Positions 40,039 to 53,239 of a DNA stretch of 64,000 nt are shown here, in pieces; the stretch's first letter is position 1, and the number at the start of each line of letters is the position of its first letter. A model generated the notes under the pieces. The model was given only the letters and a program-made list of their open reading frames with translations. It searched no databases and was not told the DNA's origin. Source of the stretch: Limnomonas spitsbergensis (taxonomy: Eukaryota > Chlorophyta > Chlorophyceae > Chlamydomonadales); the NCBI GenBank assembly GCA_037349105.1, contig JAYJMM010000037.1, positions 3,906,001-3,970,000 of the forward strand, in the 5' to 3' direction. The translations under genes and the position numbers were made by a program.

Positions 40039-42553
40039 GCTTCAAAGGCTTGGCCGCATGGGCGCCCTACTGTCTCATAAGGAAAATAAACTTCAGGCTA
40101 GAGGAGAAACGGAAAGAAGCCACCAGCAGCCTACGGGGCTGGCAAGGACGAGGAGGTGGGTGGCTGGTGATGCTGGGATGTAAACCTTGTGCGTACCCTG
40201 CTTCCTGAGTTATTAGGTTTAGTCATGCTACCTTAGCATCTGATCTCCATGTCGCTGGCCAACACAAGCCTTTGGAGTGGGATTTTTCTTGGCTAGAGTT
40301 TGCTGTATGCGGTCGGGCGTTTCAAATCTGGCCCTCGCAAGCCCATGCAGGACGGATAAAACGGCGAGTCGGATGAATATTCCAAAGCTGTGTGGCCACT
40401 TGTCCACAGTTCCTGAGAAGGTTCTTATAGGGCACCAATCAAACAGTACCATAGTTTGACCCCCCCTCCCCCCTTAGACTCTTTTCAGTGTGTGTGTGTG
40501 TGTGTCCCGTACTAAAATTGGCCAGATTTGCAATCGACGAAATACTGCAAATGGGCCGCGTGGCCGTAAGGAAAGAGCTCAGTAACTTTGTTAGCCCCAT
40601 GAGGAGATAGAACCCAATGTCAACAGTTGGAACATACTAGCAATACCGCATTTAAGGGATCTCTAAGTGGTAAAATCTAGGGATCTGGAGGGCTAGAAAT
40701 TTCTGCTCGCCCCTGCCCCTCATGCAGCCATACCCCGTCCATACCTTGGCCAATGGAAACCTGCAAGCGTTGCTCTCTCCCTGCAGGCCTGCCTGTGTTC
40801 CGTGCAGCATGTGCAACGCAGCCATGGTCAGGCGACGTAGTAGTGCAAACGGCATGCCTGCCTCTGCCGGCGCGCTCTGGGCGGGTTCGGAGCTGGGAGG
40901 GAAGGTAGCAGCCACTGGGATGCTGCGCCAAGCGACAGGCCATCTGCCTGGCACAGCTTCGCGGCAGCTTCGTGGCAGCTGCCGCGTCAGATCAAGCAGT
41001 ACGGTCCCCTGCCGTCTAGCAGGATGAAGAGGTAGAGAAAGAGGAGGAGCAGGTGTCTGCCATGAAGGCCCCGGACCCTAATGGTTTTTTCTTCTGGGGA
41101 CTGTCGTTGTTGTCCAAGGCAGAGATCATTCGGCGCATCCAGGGCATCCAGGGCAGAGATCATGTCTCGGGCAGCGGTAAGATGGAGATCCTGAGGCCAT
41201 AGCAGGTGGGCGAGGTAAAGCTGCTGCTACTGTTGTTGTTGCTGCTGCCACTGCTGCTGCCACTGCTGCTGTTGTTGCCTGCCACAACACCATCGCCTGT
41301 GCTGCCATGGTGGGCAGATGCTTGTAACTGGGCCTGCCGCCTGTCCCAACCCCTAGCCAGTGCTAGCCAAGGTCCCAGGGAATCTTTTATGACGGCTTTG
41401 GGGGCGAGCAAGCCAGGCTCAAGCAGCGGTATAATTGTGGATTGTGCTGCGCAATGGCTAGTGGAGAGGTGGTGGGATCAGTGGGGGCTAACCTTCAGCT
41501 GCCGCTGCTGCTGCTGTCGCTGTCACCGCCATCGCTGTGGTAAGTGGCGGCTGAGGAGACGCTGTGCTCTGCGTGGGAGAAGTATATCGAGACCGCCGCA
41601 AGGGCGGATGCGCCGGCCAGCACGACCACTATTGCGGCACTCAAGTTGCTGGGCAACCTGTTGCCTCACGCATGGGGTTACACAGCGGGGCATCGCCTGT
41701 GGGTCAGCCATGGCTGCTGCTACTGCTCTGCGACCCTTTTAGAAGATCTGCCTGAGCGCATGCTTACGCTCATCATGATGTTCCACTCTCGCTCATCCTT
41801 GGGGCCGAGATTGGTGCGCCGTGGGACGTACCGTTGTAGCATGCGGCAATCAGCATCGTCATACGGAGGGTCTGTCCCGTTGGTCCAAGTGGTTGTTACT
41901 TTCTCCCGCCCGTAATGCGATGTGGAACGCGGCGGTCAGTAAGTAGACAGCGCGGCAGTCCTAGCTTTGATGCCGGGTTAGCCAGAACTCGTTGTTGGTG
42001 ACGTAGGAGAAAGAGGAGGAGGCCTTGTCGGCATGGAAGAAAGAAAGGGTCTACTGGGCCTGCAAATGTATATACAATTCAGTCGAGCCTTCAGCGATGG
42101 CAGATTTGCTTCTACAAAGAAGACCTGATCAGTACCGTATGAGTAATCCTCGGATGGGTAGATAGGATGTGGCTGAATTCGTGGCCGGGTAAAAGGAGGT
42201 TGGGAGTCTGAGTTCACGCCTTTTATGCCTGCGAGGAGTATACTTTTTGCCTCGTCCCCTGGTGTCGAGCTTGCTTTACGTCCATCAACCGGGCTGCCAG
42301 CTTCTTGGTCATGCAGTGCTTGCTGACGCTTTCAAATACCGAGTGCATGCCGAGAGCGTTTGGGATTACAGTGCAATATAGAGATAACGAGTCACTTACC
42401 TGGTCACTGACAGGTACATCTATCATTGAAGAAGCTACGGATCAAATGGTGGTGTTGAAAAACACCGGTTTTGTTGCTTGATTGAGGTAAACCTATAGAC
42501 AAATGTTAATGTAAGGTGATGATGCGCCGCGGCTGAGAGGTTTGCTGACAGAA

Positions 42554-43681
42554 TCACTGCGCCTGTAAGCCACTTTGGGGCTTGATGGTGGACGAGGCGG
42601 GGAGGGGGGGCTGTGATGGAGTGATGGTGGACGAGGGGGGCGGGGAGCCGGGTGGATGAGGTCGGGAGAGGGGTCTGTGATTTGGTGATGGTGGACAAGC
42701 GGGGGAGGGTGGATGAGGGTGGTAGGAGGGGGGAATGGTGGACGAGGGGGGCAGGGCGGTCGAGGGGCGTGATGGTGGCAAGGTGGTGATGACACTCATC
42801 ATGATACCAGGCGGGGAGCAGTTGATGGTAGGCAGTGGAGAGCGGGTGATAGTGGTGGACAAGGGGTTGGTGGCACGTGGAGAGCTGGTGAGTGATGGTG
42901 GACGAGAGTTTGATGGTAGGTGGAGAGTGGGTGGTGAGGGACGAGGGGGGAGGGGAAGTGGGGGGGTGATGGCAGACGAGGGGGCGCTGTTGGACGGGGG
43001 CGGCGGTGTCGATGCGCTCAGGTGCACGGCCCGGTGCCACCCGCAGTTTGCGCGGAACTTCTCAGGCGTCTCAAACCCATCAGTGAAGTCTTTGACGCAT
43101 GTGGTGATGAAGCCTCCGACAACGCTGATGAAAGTGTATACCAGGGCATCACGATCATCAGTGCCCAGCGAGCGTTTCAGGGAAATGTACAGAAAGAAGG
43201 GCACAAGACCCGCGTTGAGGCCAAGCAAGCCGAGACCGTGGACGTAAGCCGTCCAAAGGGGTGGGCCAGCGGCCCAGCAGTCGCTCATCTTCTTCATCGC
43301 CATTAAGCCATCCACCAGGTCCTTCCAGAGGGACAAAATACCACATCCAAGCATGAGGACGACCACGGCGATAGCGGCGGGGACATTGCCGTCGGGCAGG
43401 TCCTTGGTGACGGTGAAGGTGATCATCACTCCGTAGGCAATCGCCGGTATGACAACACATTTTTTCCCGACACACGCCGTGAGATGAAACAGCGCGACTG
43501 CCCACTTCAGGGAGTCTGCAGGCCCGACCTTCGCCGCATGCTCATCCTGATTAAGCGTGACGACCCTCACTATTGGCTCATTGGTTTGTATATCATTCGC
43601 AACGATGGCTGCGTCCTCATTGACGACGGTGTCTCCCGCATCTGTCTCATCAGCCACCTCGATCTCCGCCGACGACGACAT
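42554..43681 (-). CDS. Hypothetical multi-pass membrane protein, block A copy 2
   Basis: Copy of the 4004-5131 frame with the same length (375 codons). The one replacement I see is Val for Asp at residue 52 in the hydrophilic N-terminus. The hydrophobic segments and the change to Pro/Ser-rich minisatellite translation after about residue 215 are the same. Its open state in both copies is weak evidence of function because the duplication is so recent. Family unrecognised. Confidence 0.5.
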   Translation of the reverse strand: MSSSAEIEVADETDAGDTVVNEDAAIVANDIQTNEPIVRVVTLNQDEHAAKVGPADSLKWAVALFHLTACVGKKCVVIPAIAYGVMITFTVTKDLPDGNVPAAIAVVVLMLGCGILSLWKDLVDGLMAMKKMSDCWAAGPPLWTAYVHGLGLLGLNAGLVPFFLYISLKRSLGTDDRDALVYTFISVVGGFITTCVKDFTDGFETPEKFRANCGWHRAVHLSASTPPPPSNSAPSSAITPPLPLPPRPSPPTLHLPSNSRPPSLTSSPRATNPLSTTITRSPLPTINCSPPGIMMSVITTLPPSRPSTALPPSSTIPPSYHPHPPSPACPPSPNHRPLSRPHPPGSPPPSSTITPSQPPLPASSTIKPQSGLQAQ

Positions 43682-44449
43682 AAATTGTCTGCTTGATTGC
43701 TTGGTAAAAAAGAGAGGAGGACGGACTGAGGTAGCTACCGCCGGTAACTAAGCTACTTGATGGTTCAGCAGCAGCAGGTGCGCGTGGTGTCAGTCTTTAT
43801 TACGATTTGGGTTTGATTCAGAATAATGATTACTGTATGTGATGGCCGTTGCATGTATAACATTAACAAATTGATCGCAATTGGCAGCCCCTGAATCGAA
43901 CCTACAATCATTTCGATGGTATGACGACTGAGAGCACACATTTTTGAATTTGAATTTCCCAGTCATGATTAAATTGCCTTGGAACGTTGCTTTTGGACGT
44001 TTGGTGTTACACCATACATGCATCCTGATCTTCTCGTGCGTGAGTTCTAGCCAGCAGGGTACGATAATTGGGCAAACAATTACAACAATCAATTGCAAAC
44101 CCACATACTGATTATATTGATCCCTCTTAACCCCAGCAGGCATGCATAAATGTCTGTAAGTAGATCCCGATGGGTAAACCCACCGTGGGTGGAACATGGG
44201 TGGGAGACCCGCAATGGGTTAACCCATCGTGGGGGAGCCCACAGGAATATCTGCGTGGGGTTACTCATTAGGATGGACCATGGTGGGGTTCCCCATCTTG
44301 TTCTTCCCACGGTGGTGGACATTGTAGGTAAACCCACCGTGGGGCGGCAAGCGCCCCACGTGGGGTGACCCACGCACCAGTCCGGTTGGACCCATCGTGG
44401 AGTGAGTGGGTCCCCCCATGTGCACTTTTTCCGACGCTCTTAACCCCAT

Positions 44450-45650
44450 GCCTGTATATCTCTGTTCAACCCTGGCTACACCTGGCATACACGTCCCTGT
44501 AGATCCCTCCTCACCCCAGCAGGCCTGCATATCTCTGTTCAACCATGGCTACACTTGGCATACACGTCCATGTAGATCCCTCCTCACCCCTCCCAGGCGT
44601 GCATATCATATCTCTGTTCAACCCTGGGTACACCTGGCATACACGTCCCTGTAGATCCCTCCTCATCCCAGCAGGCCTGCATATCTCTGTTCAACCATGG
44701 CTACACTTGGCATACACGTCCATGTAGATCCCTCCTCACCCCTCCCAGGCGTGCATATCATATCTCTGTTCAACCCTGGGTACACCTGGCATACACGTCC
44801 CTGTAGATCCCTCCTCATCCCAGCAGGCCTGCATATCTCTGTTCAACCATGGCCACACTTGGCATACAGGTCCGTATATAATGTAGACCCCACCTCACCC
44901 CGCCCAGGGTTGCATATCTATGTTCAACTAGTTCAACCCTGGCTACACCTGGCATACACGTCCCTGTAGATCCCTCCTCACCCCAGCAGGCCTGCATATC
45001 TCTGTTCAATCATGGCTACACTTGGCATACAGGTCCATATATAATGTAGACCCCACCTCACCCCGCCCAGGGTTGCATATCTATGTTCAACTAGTTCAAC
45101 CCTGGCTACACCTGGCATACACGTCCTTGTAGATCCCTCCTCCCCCCAGCCAGGCTTGCATATAATATATCTGTTCAACTAACCCTGGTTACACCTGGCA
45201 TACCGGCACGTCCCTGTAGATCCCTCCTCACCCCAGCAGGCCTGCATATATCTGTTCAACCATGGCTACACTTGGCATACACGTCCTTGTAGATCCCTCC
45301 TCCCCCCAGACTTGCATATAATATCTCTGTTCAACCCTGGCTACACCTGGCAAACACGTCCCTGTAGATCCGTCCTCACCCCAGCAGGCTTGCATATCTC
45401 TGTTCAACCATGGTTACACTTGGCATACCCGTCCATGTAGATCCCTCTTCACCCCTGCAGGCCTGCATATCTCTGTTCAACCGTGGCTACACTTGGCATA
45501 CAGGCACGTCCATGTAGATCCCTCGTCATACCAGGCTTGCATATAATATCTATGTTAATTGTTCAACCATGACTACACTTGGCATACCCGTCCCTACAGA
45601 TCCCTCCTCACCCCAGCCATGCCTGCATATCTCTACATATTAAATCCTGG
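44450..45650. repeat. Satellite array, copy 2 (expanded)
   Basis: Same satellite as 5880-6780 but about 300 bp longer, with exact duplicated multi-unit segments (for example the stretch beginning near 44545 repeated near 44697). The difference between near-identical blocks shows recent expansion or contraction by unequal exchange or slippage. Confidence 0.88.
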
Positions 45651-45812
45651 CTATCCCCTACCATGCACCTTACACATCGCTACTGTATATCCTCCTCACC
45701 CCACGGACATGATTCCGGCGGATTCGCCGTAAAGAGCAGCAAGAGGGCAGAGGAAGGGGGAAAGGTAGGTTTGAGTTAGGATTATTTTTTTCGGGGATGG
45801 GTGTCCCAGACA

Positions 45813-48170
45813 TCGTAATTATGATTGCCATTCTTTGTTGTAGACATGTTCGGACAGGCCATCGCCCAAAGCCAGGTGTTGGTGGATGGATGGTTCAGGG
45901 ACTGGAAAGAGGGTGGCACACAGGTAGGTCATTGTTTATGTTAGCGCCCTCCAAGTACACTTAAGCTACAGTCTGGCTTGTGGCCATCAGTCCTCTGCTG
46001 CTTGGGTCACTGGCCAAAGGCTGTTAATGGCTTGGTTTCAATGGGCCTAGGAGTAGCTGCTCTGCAATTACCCAAGGGTGGTCTGGCGTGCAATGACATA
46101 AACGCTGAGGTTGATGCTGTGAGCATTTCTGCAGGTCCCGGCTACTGTCCGTCTGTACACCAAGCTTCCCAGCCACAGGCCATGATGTAGCTGAAATTAT
46201 GCTGAATTGTAGCTGCAGCCCCTGAAATATTGATGACACAGTGTGACCTTGGATTGTTCACAGTGTGCTCCCTCCGCATTGCTCGCCAAGACTGCAAGAT
46301 GGTTCGGGGGGCTGTTCCCCAGCAAAGCCCCTGCAAAATGCCTGGTCACAGTGGTCACAGCCAAGACCCCGCTTCTCGAGGTCAGGGGGCGGACAGTGCT
46401 GCAACTCCATGATGGCGACTGAAGAGGTCCTGGCTGTGTGACTCAGACCCTTGCTCATACTCTGAACAACTAAATCCAATGCTGTCCAATAGCGAAGCTG
46501 TACTTAAATATTAAAACCTGGCTGTAATGCCGTAAGGTGGATGCTGCTACCACCTCCACGGCGTGGGTATGGATGGAAGAAATGCTTGATATAATCCAGG
46601 GGTCCGAAAATGTGTGCATATCAGCATATGACCTTTTGTATTGCCATTTGTGCCATATCGGCCTGGGGTATCATCCATATTTCAGTCGTTAAATTATCTC
46701 CACCAACAGGACCCTGCAGCTTCCCATTAGCTGGATTTTCTCTTTCTTTTCTTTATCACCAATACAAACAGTTAGGCGCCACCGCGGCCGAGCCTTCATG
46801 TTTGACAGGGCCCGGATGTGAAACGTCATTGACCTTAAATGGTCATCAAAAAAACATGATTTGGTTCTCAAGCGGTGGACTGGGTTGTTCCATGACTCTG
46901 TCTAGCGCTCATGCCGCAGACTTTAAACTATCGGGGCCTGCGAGCTTGATGTGGGATTGGTGGCTGGATGATACATCAGATTCTGACACAAGTCACTACC
47001 GGTATGCATATTGACACCTCAATTTTCATAACACTTATTTTGATGGCGCTTCTACATCATACTGATTTTTGCGTTGCTTCTATATAATATACTGATGCTG
47101 TGTACCGTTATGTGCCTTGATTACCCAATGAATACCATGTGCTTGTGACCTCGATTGCTTTTATTAGACGAAAAAAGTGCCTGAGGTCCCCTTCATACTC
47201 AAAAACTCTGGATACCTCGTTTCTTTTCATGCATGTGATGTCCAGGTTCTTTATTGAACACCAACAGAAAGGAATGGGCAAAGAAAACTGGAAACAAACC
47301 AATCTTGAAAATTACGGAGCCTGATCAGAGCGTTATTTGGTCTTAAAATGCTTTTGGGCCCAGGTGCGCCTGAGGTACAGAGAGCCAAACAATGAGGAAT
47401 TCGTAGATTTCACAAAGGCTTATTTTGCAAATAACGTCACAACCCTGAGAAGACTGCACGATATGAAGATCTCATTGCATAGGGTAGGGCCAGGGCTCTC
47501 CAACGCCCTTCTGTGCCTGGTCAACGTTAAGCACCCGGTCGATGCATGTCAAGTTAAGAGGGGGGGGCTAAGCCCCTAAACAACGTTTTGTTTTCTTCTT
47601 GAAGCCGAGATACCGTCCCAAAATTCCTTATGTGCAACTCCCATGTCAAACGGATGAGTTTTGGAGAATAAGGGGGAATGGGGGGGCTGGTCTCTTTTCT
47701 GTCCCCCTCCTCGACCAACAGTGCCTCTGTAGGTCGACCCATGCTGTGGCAGATCAGCCTGAGACTACCGGTATAACAGCATACAGCTTTTGAGAGGCTA
47801 AGATCTCCATCTCCTTTGTGATTTCACAGCGGGTAACCACAGCTTCCCCCACTTTTCTGATACAATGGATCCAAAGGTAGGTCTGCCTTCCCTGGGAGGG
47901 CCCAAGACTACGACTGCCGGATACGTTTAATGACGTCACACATCTGGGCCCTGCTGAAAAATAAAGCTTGGCCAAATCGGCAAAAAATATGTCTGTAAGG
48001 AAACTCGAGAGAAAACGCAAGAGAGAAAGAAAAGGGGCCTCTCCCTCAAAACAACACAAATGACAGGAAGACCGGCCCTTTCAACTCCTCTAGAGACTAC
48101 CTTCACCAAGTTCGACCACATCTTCCAAGAAATCCCACCCCTACCTGCCCCGGTACCACTGGTCAATAAC
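45813..48170. repeat. Segmental repeat block B, copy 2, with the empty retroelement site
   Basis: Second copy of block B, running without interruption into block A copy 3 at 48171. Its right edge (48160-48170) preserves the unoccupied target of the large retroelement, which fixes the insertion boundaries in the other copy. No gene recognised. Confidence 0.9.
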
Positions 48171-51100
48171 GTTACACCTCTGGGCCCACTCAAAGCTCGG
48201 CCGCGATGGCGCCCAACTGTTCAGAAGGGAGTAAAGAAGGAATTAAAAGGAAGAGAAGGGGGAAGGATCAAAAGGAGAGGCCGGGAAGGCAAAGAAGACC
48301 AAGTCCAACACCTGTGTTCCACTAGATACTAGCCCTCGACAAACATGTAAGAAAAGATAAGTCCTGAAAAGCAAGCGTATCCCACCCCTGCTTGGATGCG
48401 AGGGCGCCCCACTGATCAGAAGGGAGAAGAAAAGAAACTAAAATGGGGGGGGGGGGGGGAAACCAAGAGAGAAGGCCGGAAAGGCCAACGACACCGGCCT
48501 CAGAAACCCTGGAGACTGACCCTCGATAATGCCCACAGCAAAGTCCACAAAAGCAAGTGCGTCCCACCCAGGCACAGCCTGGTACAACTGGTGGAAGTTA
48601 GCGGCAGCGCCCGGAGGACCTGCCCACCCCCGCTCCAAAAATGCTCCCTGACTCTAGGGCACTGGAAGACACATGTAGCGCATCCTCTACCTGCTCGCTA
48701 CCCCCCGTGCCCAACACCGCTGGCAGCAGCGTGCCTGTCGCCGCTGACCGTTGCGCCGTCCTCTGGTATCAGCAGTGCTGATCGCGCCAAGCCGCAGTCG
48801 CAAATTGATGCGCACACTAGCACACTCCCTCTGATTAGTGCGGCTCTTGGCTTGCGCCAGCACGGCACCCGCCGTGGACTGGAACTAGGCGCGGTGGGTC
48901 GTCGCAGATCTGTTCTCGGTGGTAGGGTCCCTGGGGTCCCCGCCGCCGGTTGCGTCCAGCCGTGCTGGCTCGTAGGCTGCGTCAACGAGTGCCAACACCT
49001 CTGTGACGGGTAGGCGCTGTAGGGCAGCTGCTGCCTCGCGCAAGGTGGGGCTGGCTGCCCCTCGCTCCAGCTCCTCTAATGCAACCAGCAGATCAAGAGC
49101 ACCAGGTGCGGCCGCCAGTGCCCTGGCTGATTGCAAGCTGCATATCTGCTGCCATGGCTTGAGCCATGAGAGGGCTGTATTACTGTGCCTCCGGTGCCAC
49201 CGCTGCATTGCAGAAGCGGAGGATATGGGCCCACCAGTCTCGCTGTAGTGGCTGGAGCTGCAGCTCTCTCATGACCCCCCAACTGGCGGCTGATGCTGGT
49301 AGCCCCGCAGCTTGGCGAAGGTGCTGAAGCAAGCTGGACTGCATTTTGCTGGATAGACATTGCTGCGGCCGAAGGTGGCTGGTGGCCCACACCACGTCGC
49401 CGTAGATGGCCGCAGGCGCTGCGTACGCTGCTTACACAGCTGCCAGCCTGATGCGGGTTGGAAGATGGCGCCTTAGGCCCACCTTGGTACCACTGGTGAA
49501 GGCTTGTAGCGCCGTTTGGAGGACCAGCCCTCCCCTGCTCCCGAAGTGCCGCCCTGATGCTCGGGTATTGGAAGCGTCCTCCACACGTTCGCCATTGCCC
49601 CGAGCCCAGCACAGCTGGCAGTAGCGTGTCAATGACATTACACCTCTGGGCCATGCTTCAAAGGCTTGGCCGCATGGGCGCCCTACTGTCTCATAAGGAA
49701 AATAAACTTCAGGCTAGAGGAGAAACGGAAAGAAGCCACCAGCAGCCTACGGGGCTGGCAAGGACGAGGAGGTGGGTGGCTGGTGATGCTGGGATGTAAA
49801 CCTTGTGCGTACCCTGCTTCCTGAGTTATTAGGTTTAGTCATGCTACCTTAGCATCTGATCTCCATGTCGCTGGCCAACACAAGCCTTTGGAGTGGGATT
49901 TTTCTTGGCTAGAGTTTGCTGTATGCGGTCGGGCGTTTCAAATCTGGCCCTCGCAAGCCCATGCAGGACGGATAAAACGGCGAGTCGGACGAATATTCCA
50001 AAGCTGTGTGGCCACTTGTCCACAGTTCCTGAGAAGGTTCTTATAGGGCACCAATCAAACAGTACCATAGTTTGACCCCCCCTCCCCCCTTTGACTCTTT
50101 TCAGTGTGTGTGTGTGTGTGTCCCGTACTAAAATTGGCCAGATTTGCAATCGACGAAATACTGCAAATGGGCCGCGTGGCCGTAAGGAAAGAGCTCAGTA
50201 ACTTTGTTAGCCCCATGAGGAGATAGAACCCAATGTCAACAGTTGGAACATACTAGCAATACCGCATTTAAGGGATCTCTAAGTGGTAAAATCTAGGGAT
50301 CTGGAGGGCTAAGAATTTCTGCTCGCCCCTGCCCCTCATGCAGCCATACCCCGTCCATACCTTGGCCAATGGAAACCTGCAAGCGTTGCTCTCTCCCTGC
50401 AGGCCTGCCTGTGTTCCGTGCAGCATGTGCAACGCAGCCATGGTCAGGCGACGTAGTAGTGCAAACGGCATGCCTGCCTCTGCCGGCGCGCTCTGGGCGG
50501 GTTCGGAGCTGGGAGGGAAGGTAGCAGCCACTGGGATGCTGCGCCAAGCGACAGGCCATCTGCCTGGCACAGCTTCGCGGCAGCTTCGTGGCAGCTGCCG
50601 CGTCAGATCAAGCAGTACGGTCCCCTGCCGTCTAGCAGGATGAAGAGGTAGAGAAAGAGGAGGAGCAGGTGTCTGCCATGAAGGCCCCGGACCCTAATGG
50701 TTTTTTCTTCTGGGGACTGTCGTTGTTGTCCAAGGCAGAGATCATTCGGCGCATCCAGGGCATCCAGGGCAGAGATCATGTCTCGGGCAGCGGTAAGATG
50801 GAGATCCTGAGGCCATAGCAGGTGGGCGAGGTAAAGCTGCTGCTACTGTTGCTGTTGCTGCTGCCACTGCTGCTGCCACTGCTGCTGTTGTTGCCTGCCA
50901 CAACACCATCGCCTGTGCTGCCATGGTGGGCAGATGCTTGTAACTGGGCCTGCCGCCTGTCCCAACCCCTAGCCAGTGCTAGCCAAGGTCCCAGGGAATC
51001 TTTTATGACGGCTTTGGGGGCGAGCAAGCCAGGCTCAAGCAGCGGTATAATTGTGGATTGTGCTGCGCAATGGCTAGTGGAGAGGTGGTGGGATCAGTGG

Positions 51101-51837
51101 GGGCTAACCTTCAGCTGCCGCTGCTGCTGCTGTCGCTGTCACCGCCATCGCTGTGGTAAGTGGCGGCTGAGGAGACGCTGTGCTCTGCGTGGGAGAAGTA
51201 TATCGAGACCGCCGCAAGGGCGGATGCGCCGGCCAGCACGACCACTATTGCGGCACTCAAGTTGCTGGGCAACCTGTTGCCTCACGCATGGGGTTACACA
51301 GCGGGGCATCGCCTGTGGGTCAGCCATGGCTGCTGCTACTGCTCTGCGACCCTTTTAGAAGATCTGCCTGAGCGCATGCTTACGCTCATCATGATGTTCC
51401 ACTCTCGCTCATCCTTGGGGCCGAGATTGGTGCGCCGTGGGACGTACCGTTGTAGCATGCGGCAATCAGCATCGTCATACGGAGGGTCTGTCCCGTTGGT
51501 CCAAGTGGTTGTTACTTTCTCCCGCCCGTAATGCGATGTGGAACGCGGCGGTCAGTAAGTGGACAGCGCGGCAGTCCTAGCTTTGATGCCGGGTTAGCCA
51601 GAACTCGTTGTTGGTGACGTAGGAGAAAGAGGAGGAGGCCTTGTCGGCATGGAAGAAAGAAAGGGTCTACTGGGCCTGCAAATGTATATACAATTCAGTC
51701 GAGCCTTCAGCGATGGCAGATTTGCTTCTACAAAGAAGACCTGATCAGTACCGTATGAGTAATCCTCGGATGGGTAGATAGGATGTGGCTGAATTCGTGG
51801 CCGGGTAAAAGGAGGTTGGGAGTCTGAGTTCACGCCT
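48171..51837. repeat. Segmental repeat block A, copy 3 (truncated)
   Basis: Matches 1-3666 and 38551-42216 at very high identity, then stops inside the sequence that continues in the other copies as a stretch leading to the membrane-protein gene. After 51837 the sequence belongs to the ankyrin/Ulp1 block. A short patch at about 48636-48705 is clearly more diverged than its surroundings. Confidence 0.92.
48322..49654 (-). pseudogene. Degenerate LINE tails, block A copy 3
   Basis: Third copy of the two-module LINE tail. The finger-coding stretch around 48636-48705 differs from copies 1 and 2 at many positions, including small indels that shift the frame inside the finger, while flanking sequence is almost identical. 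Non-functional. Confidence 0.68.
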
Positions 51838-52045
51838 GCAGGACAAAGCAAATAAACAGACGGAAAAGGACAAGGAACAGACCCCCCCCCCCAAGGAAAG
51901 GAGAATCCCCCGCCCGTCCAGAACTCCCAAAACTAGCTCTCACTACATGTAAAGAAACAGATTGATGATACCGTCAATAGAGAGATTCAGGATACCCTGA
52001 GGAGGCCAGGGGCATACTTGGCATATATGCAAACGCAGCACGACA

Positions 52046-53065
52046 TCATGTATCGTATTCAGAAGCCAGCATGCCACAACGTTTCTGTAAAATCTGCAAG
52101 ACAGTTGTGTGACCACCCCTCGCAGCCAAATCTAGTGCCTGACATCCCTGGCAGTCAGCACGGGGGGCGCTATCGCAATCCAGTAACAACCGCATCACTG
52201 CCTCATGGCCATTCATGGCTGACCACACCAGTGCCTGCCCATCCTGGCAGTCTGCGCGGGGAGCATGGTCCTTCCACCCCAACAACATTCGCACTACTCT
52301 CTCATGGCCACCATGTGCTGCCGTCATCAACGCCCCTCCATCCCTACAGTCAGCGCGGGGGGCATGGTCCTTCCACCCCAACAACAGCCGCACCACTGCC
52401 TCGTGGCCATGCTTGGCTGATGTTATCAATGCCCATCCACCCATGCAGTCAGCGCGGGGGGCATTCTCCCTCCACTCCAACAACAGCCGCACTACTGCCT
52501 CATGGCCACCCCCTGCTGCCAACACCAGTGCCTTTCCACCCTGGCAGTCTGCGCGGGGGGCATGCTCCCTCCACTCCAACAACAGCTGCACCAACGCTTC
52601 ATGGCCATGCCGGGCTGCTTCCATCAGTGCCTCCCCATCTTGGCAGTCAGCCTTTGCACCCAGAGTGAGCATCAGCCGCACCAGCTCCAATTCATCAAAT
52701 TCCCGGCTGTTGCAGCCAGCAGCTCTCACAAGTGCTCCATCCACACCATGTATCGCCACCATGGTGCTGGCCAGGTTGATGGGGCAGGCCCTGAGGCAAT
52801 CACGCCACTGCTTGCACACACACCATGCTCCATAGAGCACCTTCCTAGATTGGAATACGCCAGGACGTTGAGCATTGCTGACTTGAGCATCTGTGGAAAT
52901 GCTGTTGAGGATCAAGCCAAGGATGTCCGCACTGAGGTCTTGGATGCAGGTGATTGTGGCTGGGTCCTCGCTCGGTGATGGAGTAGCATATGCAGGTTTT
53001 GTGATATCCTCATTTGATGATGTTGCAGCTCCCTTGATAGCCTCGGCTGATGCACATGAGGTCAT
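52046..53065 (-). CDS. F-box-like ankyrin-repeat protein, copy 1
   Basis: Minus-strand frame of 339 codons from ATG 53063-53065; the frame stays open upstream, so an earlier exon could exist. About residues 40-95 contain LSADILGLILNSIS...VCKQWRDCL, which has the spacing of an F-box. After a short linker, residues about 130-330 are ankyrin repeats of exactly 33 residues with the consensus ADCQDGxALxxAAxxGHEAVVRLLL. Six units start with ADC, and there is one partial unit before them. Ankyrin repeats bind proteins; with an F-box the product could be a substrate adaptor of an SCF ubiquitin ligase (inference). It faces the Ulp1-like gene across about 170 bp. A paralogue with two fewer repeats is at 61290-62102. 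Confidence 0.72.
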   Translation of the reverse strand: MTSCASAEAIKGAATSSNEDITKPAYATPSPSEDPATITCIQDLSADILGLILNSISTDAQVSNAQRPGVFQSRKVLYGAWCVCKQWRDCLRACPINLASTMVAIHGVDGALVRAAGCNSREFDELELVRLMLTLGAKADCQDGEALMEAARHGHEALVQLLLEWREHAPRADCQGGKALVLAAGGGHEAVVRLLLEWRENAPRADCMGGWALITSAKHGHEAVVRLLLGWKDHAPRADCRDGGALMTAAHGGHERVVRMLLGWKDHAPRADCQDGQALVWSAMNGHEAVMRLLLDCDSAPRADCQGCQALDLAARGGHTTVLQILQKRCGMLASEYDT

Positions 53066-53239
53066 AGTGCTCTGGTATCCAGGCACGCAGGAGCACCGAT
53101 TTGCCTGTCTTCGATTACAGGTACCGGGAGTTGGGCTTGACTCTCCTGCTTAACGGGCAATGAGAAAATTCTGAACGCAAATTAGCATAATAAGGTGACG
53201 ATGGAGATGGGAAAGAGAGAATGCGTGGAATTTCTTTGA

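Larger units (their letters stand above)
38551..45655. repeat. Segmental repeat block A, copy 2
   Basis: Near-identical copy of 1-6783, starting right after the right end of the large retroelement insertion. The satellite inside it is longer by several units (44450-45650 against 5880-6780). One coding difference is visible in the membrane-protein gene, Asp52 in copy 1 against Val in copy 2. Beyond 45655 the sequence is unrelated to what follows copy 1. Confidence 0.93.
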
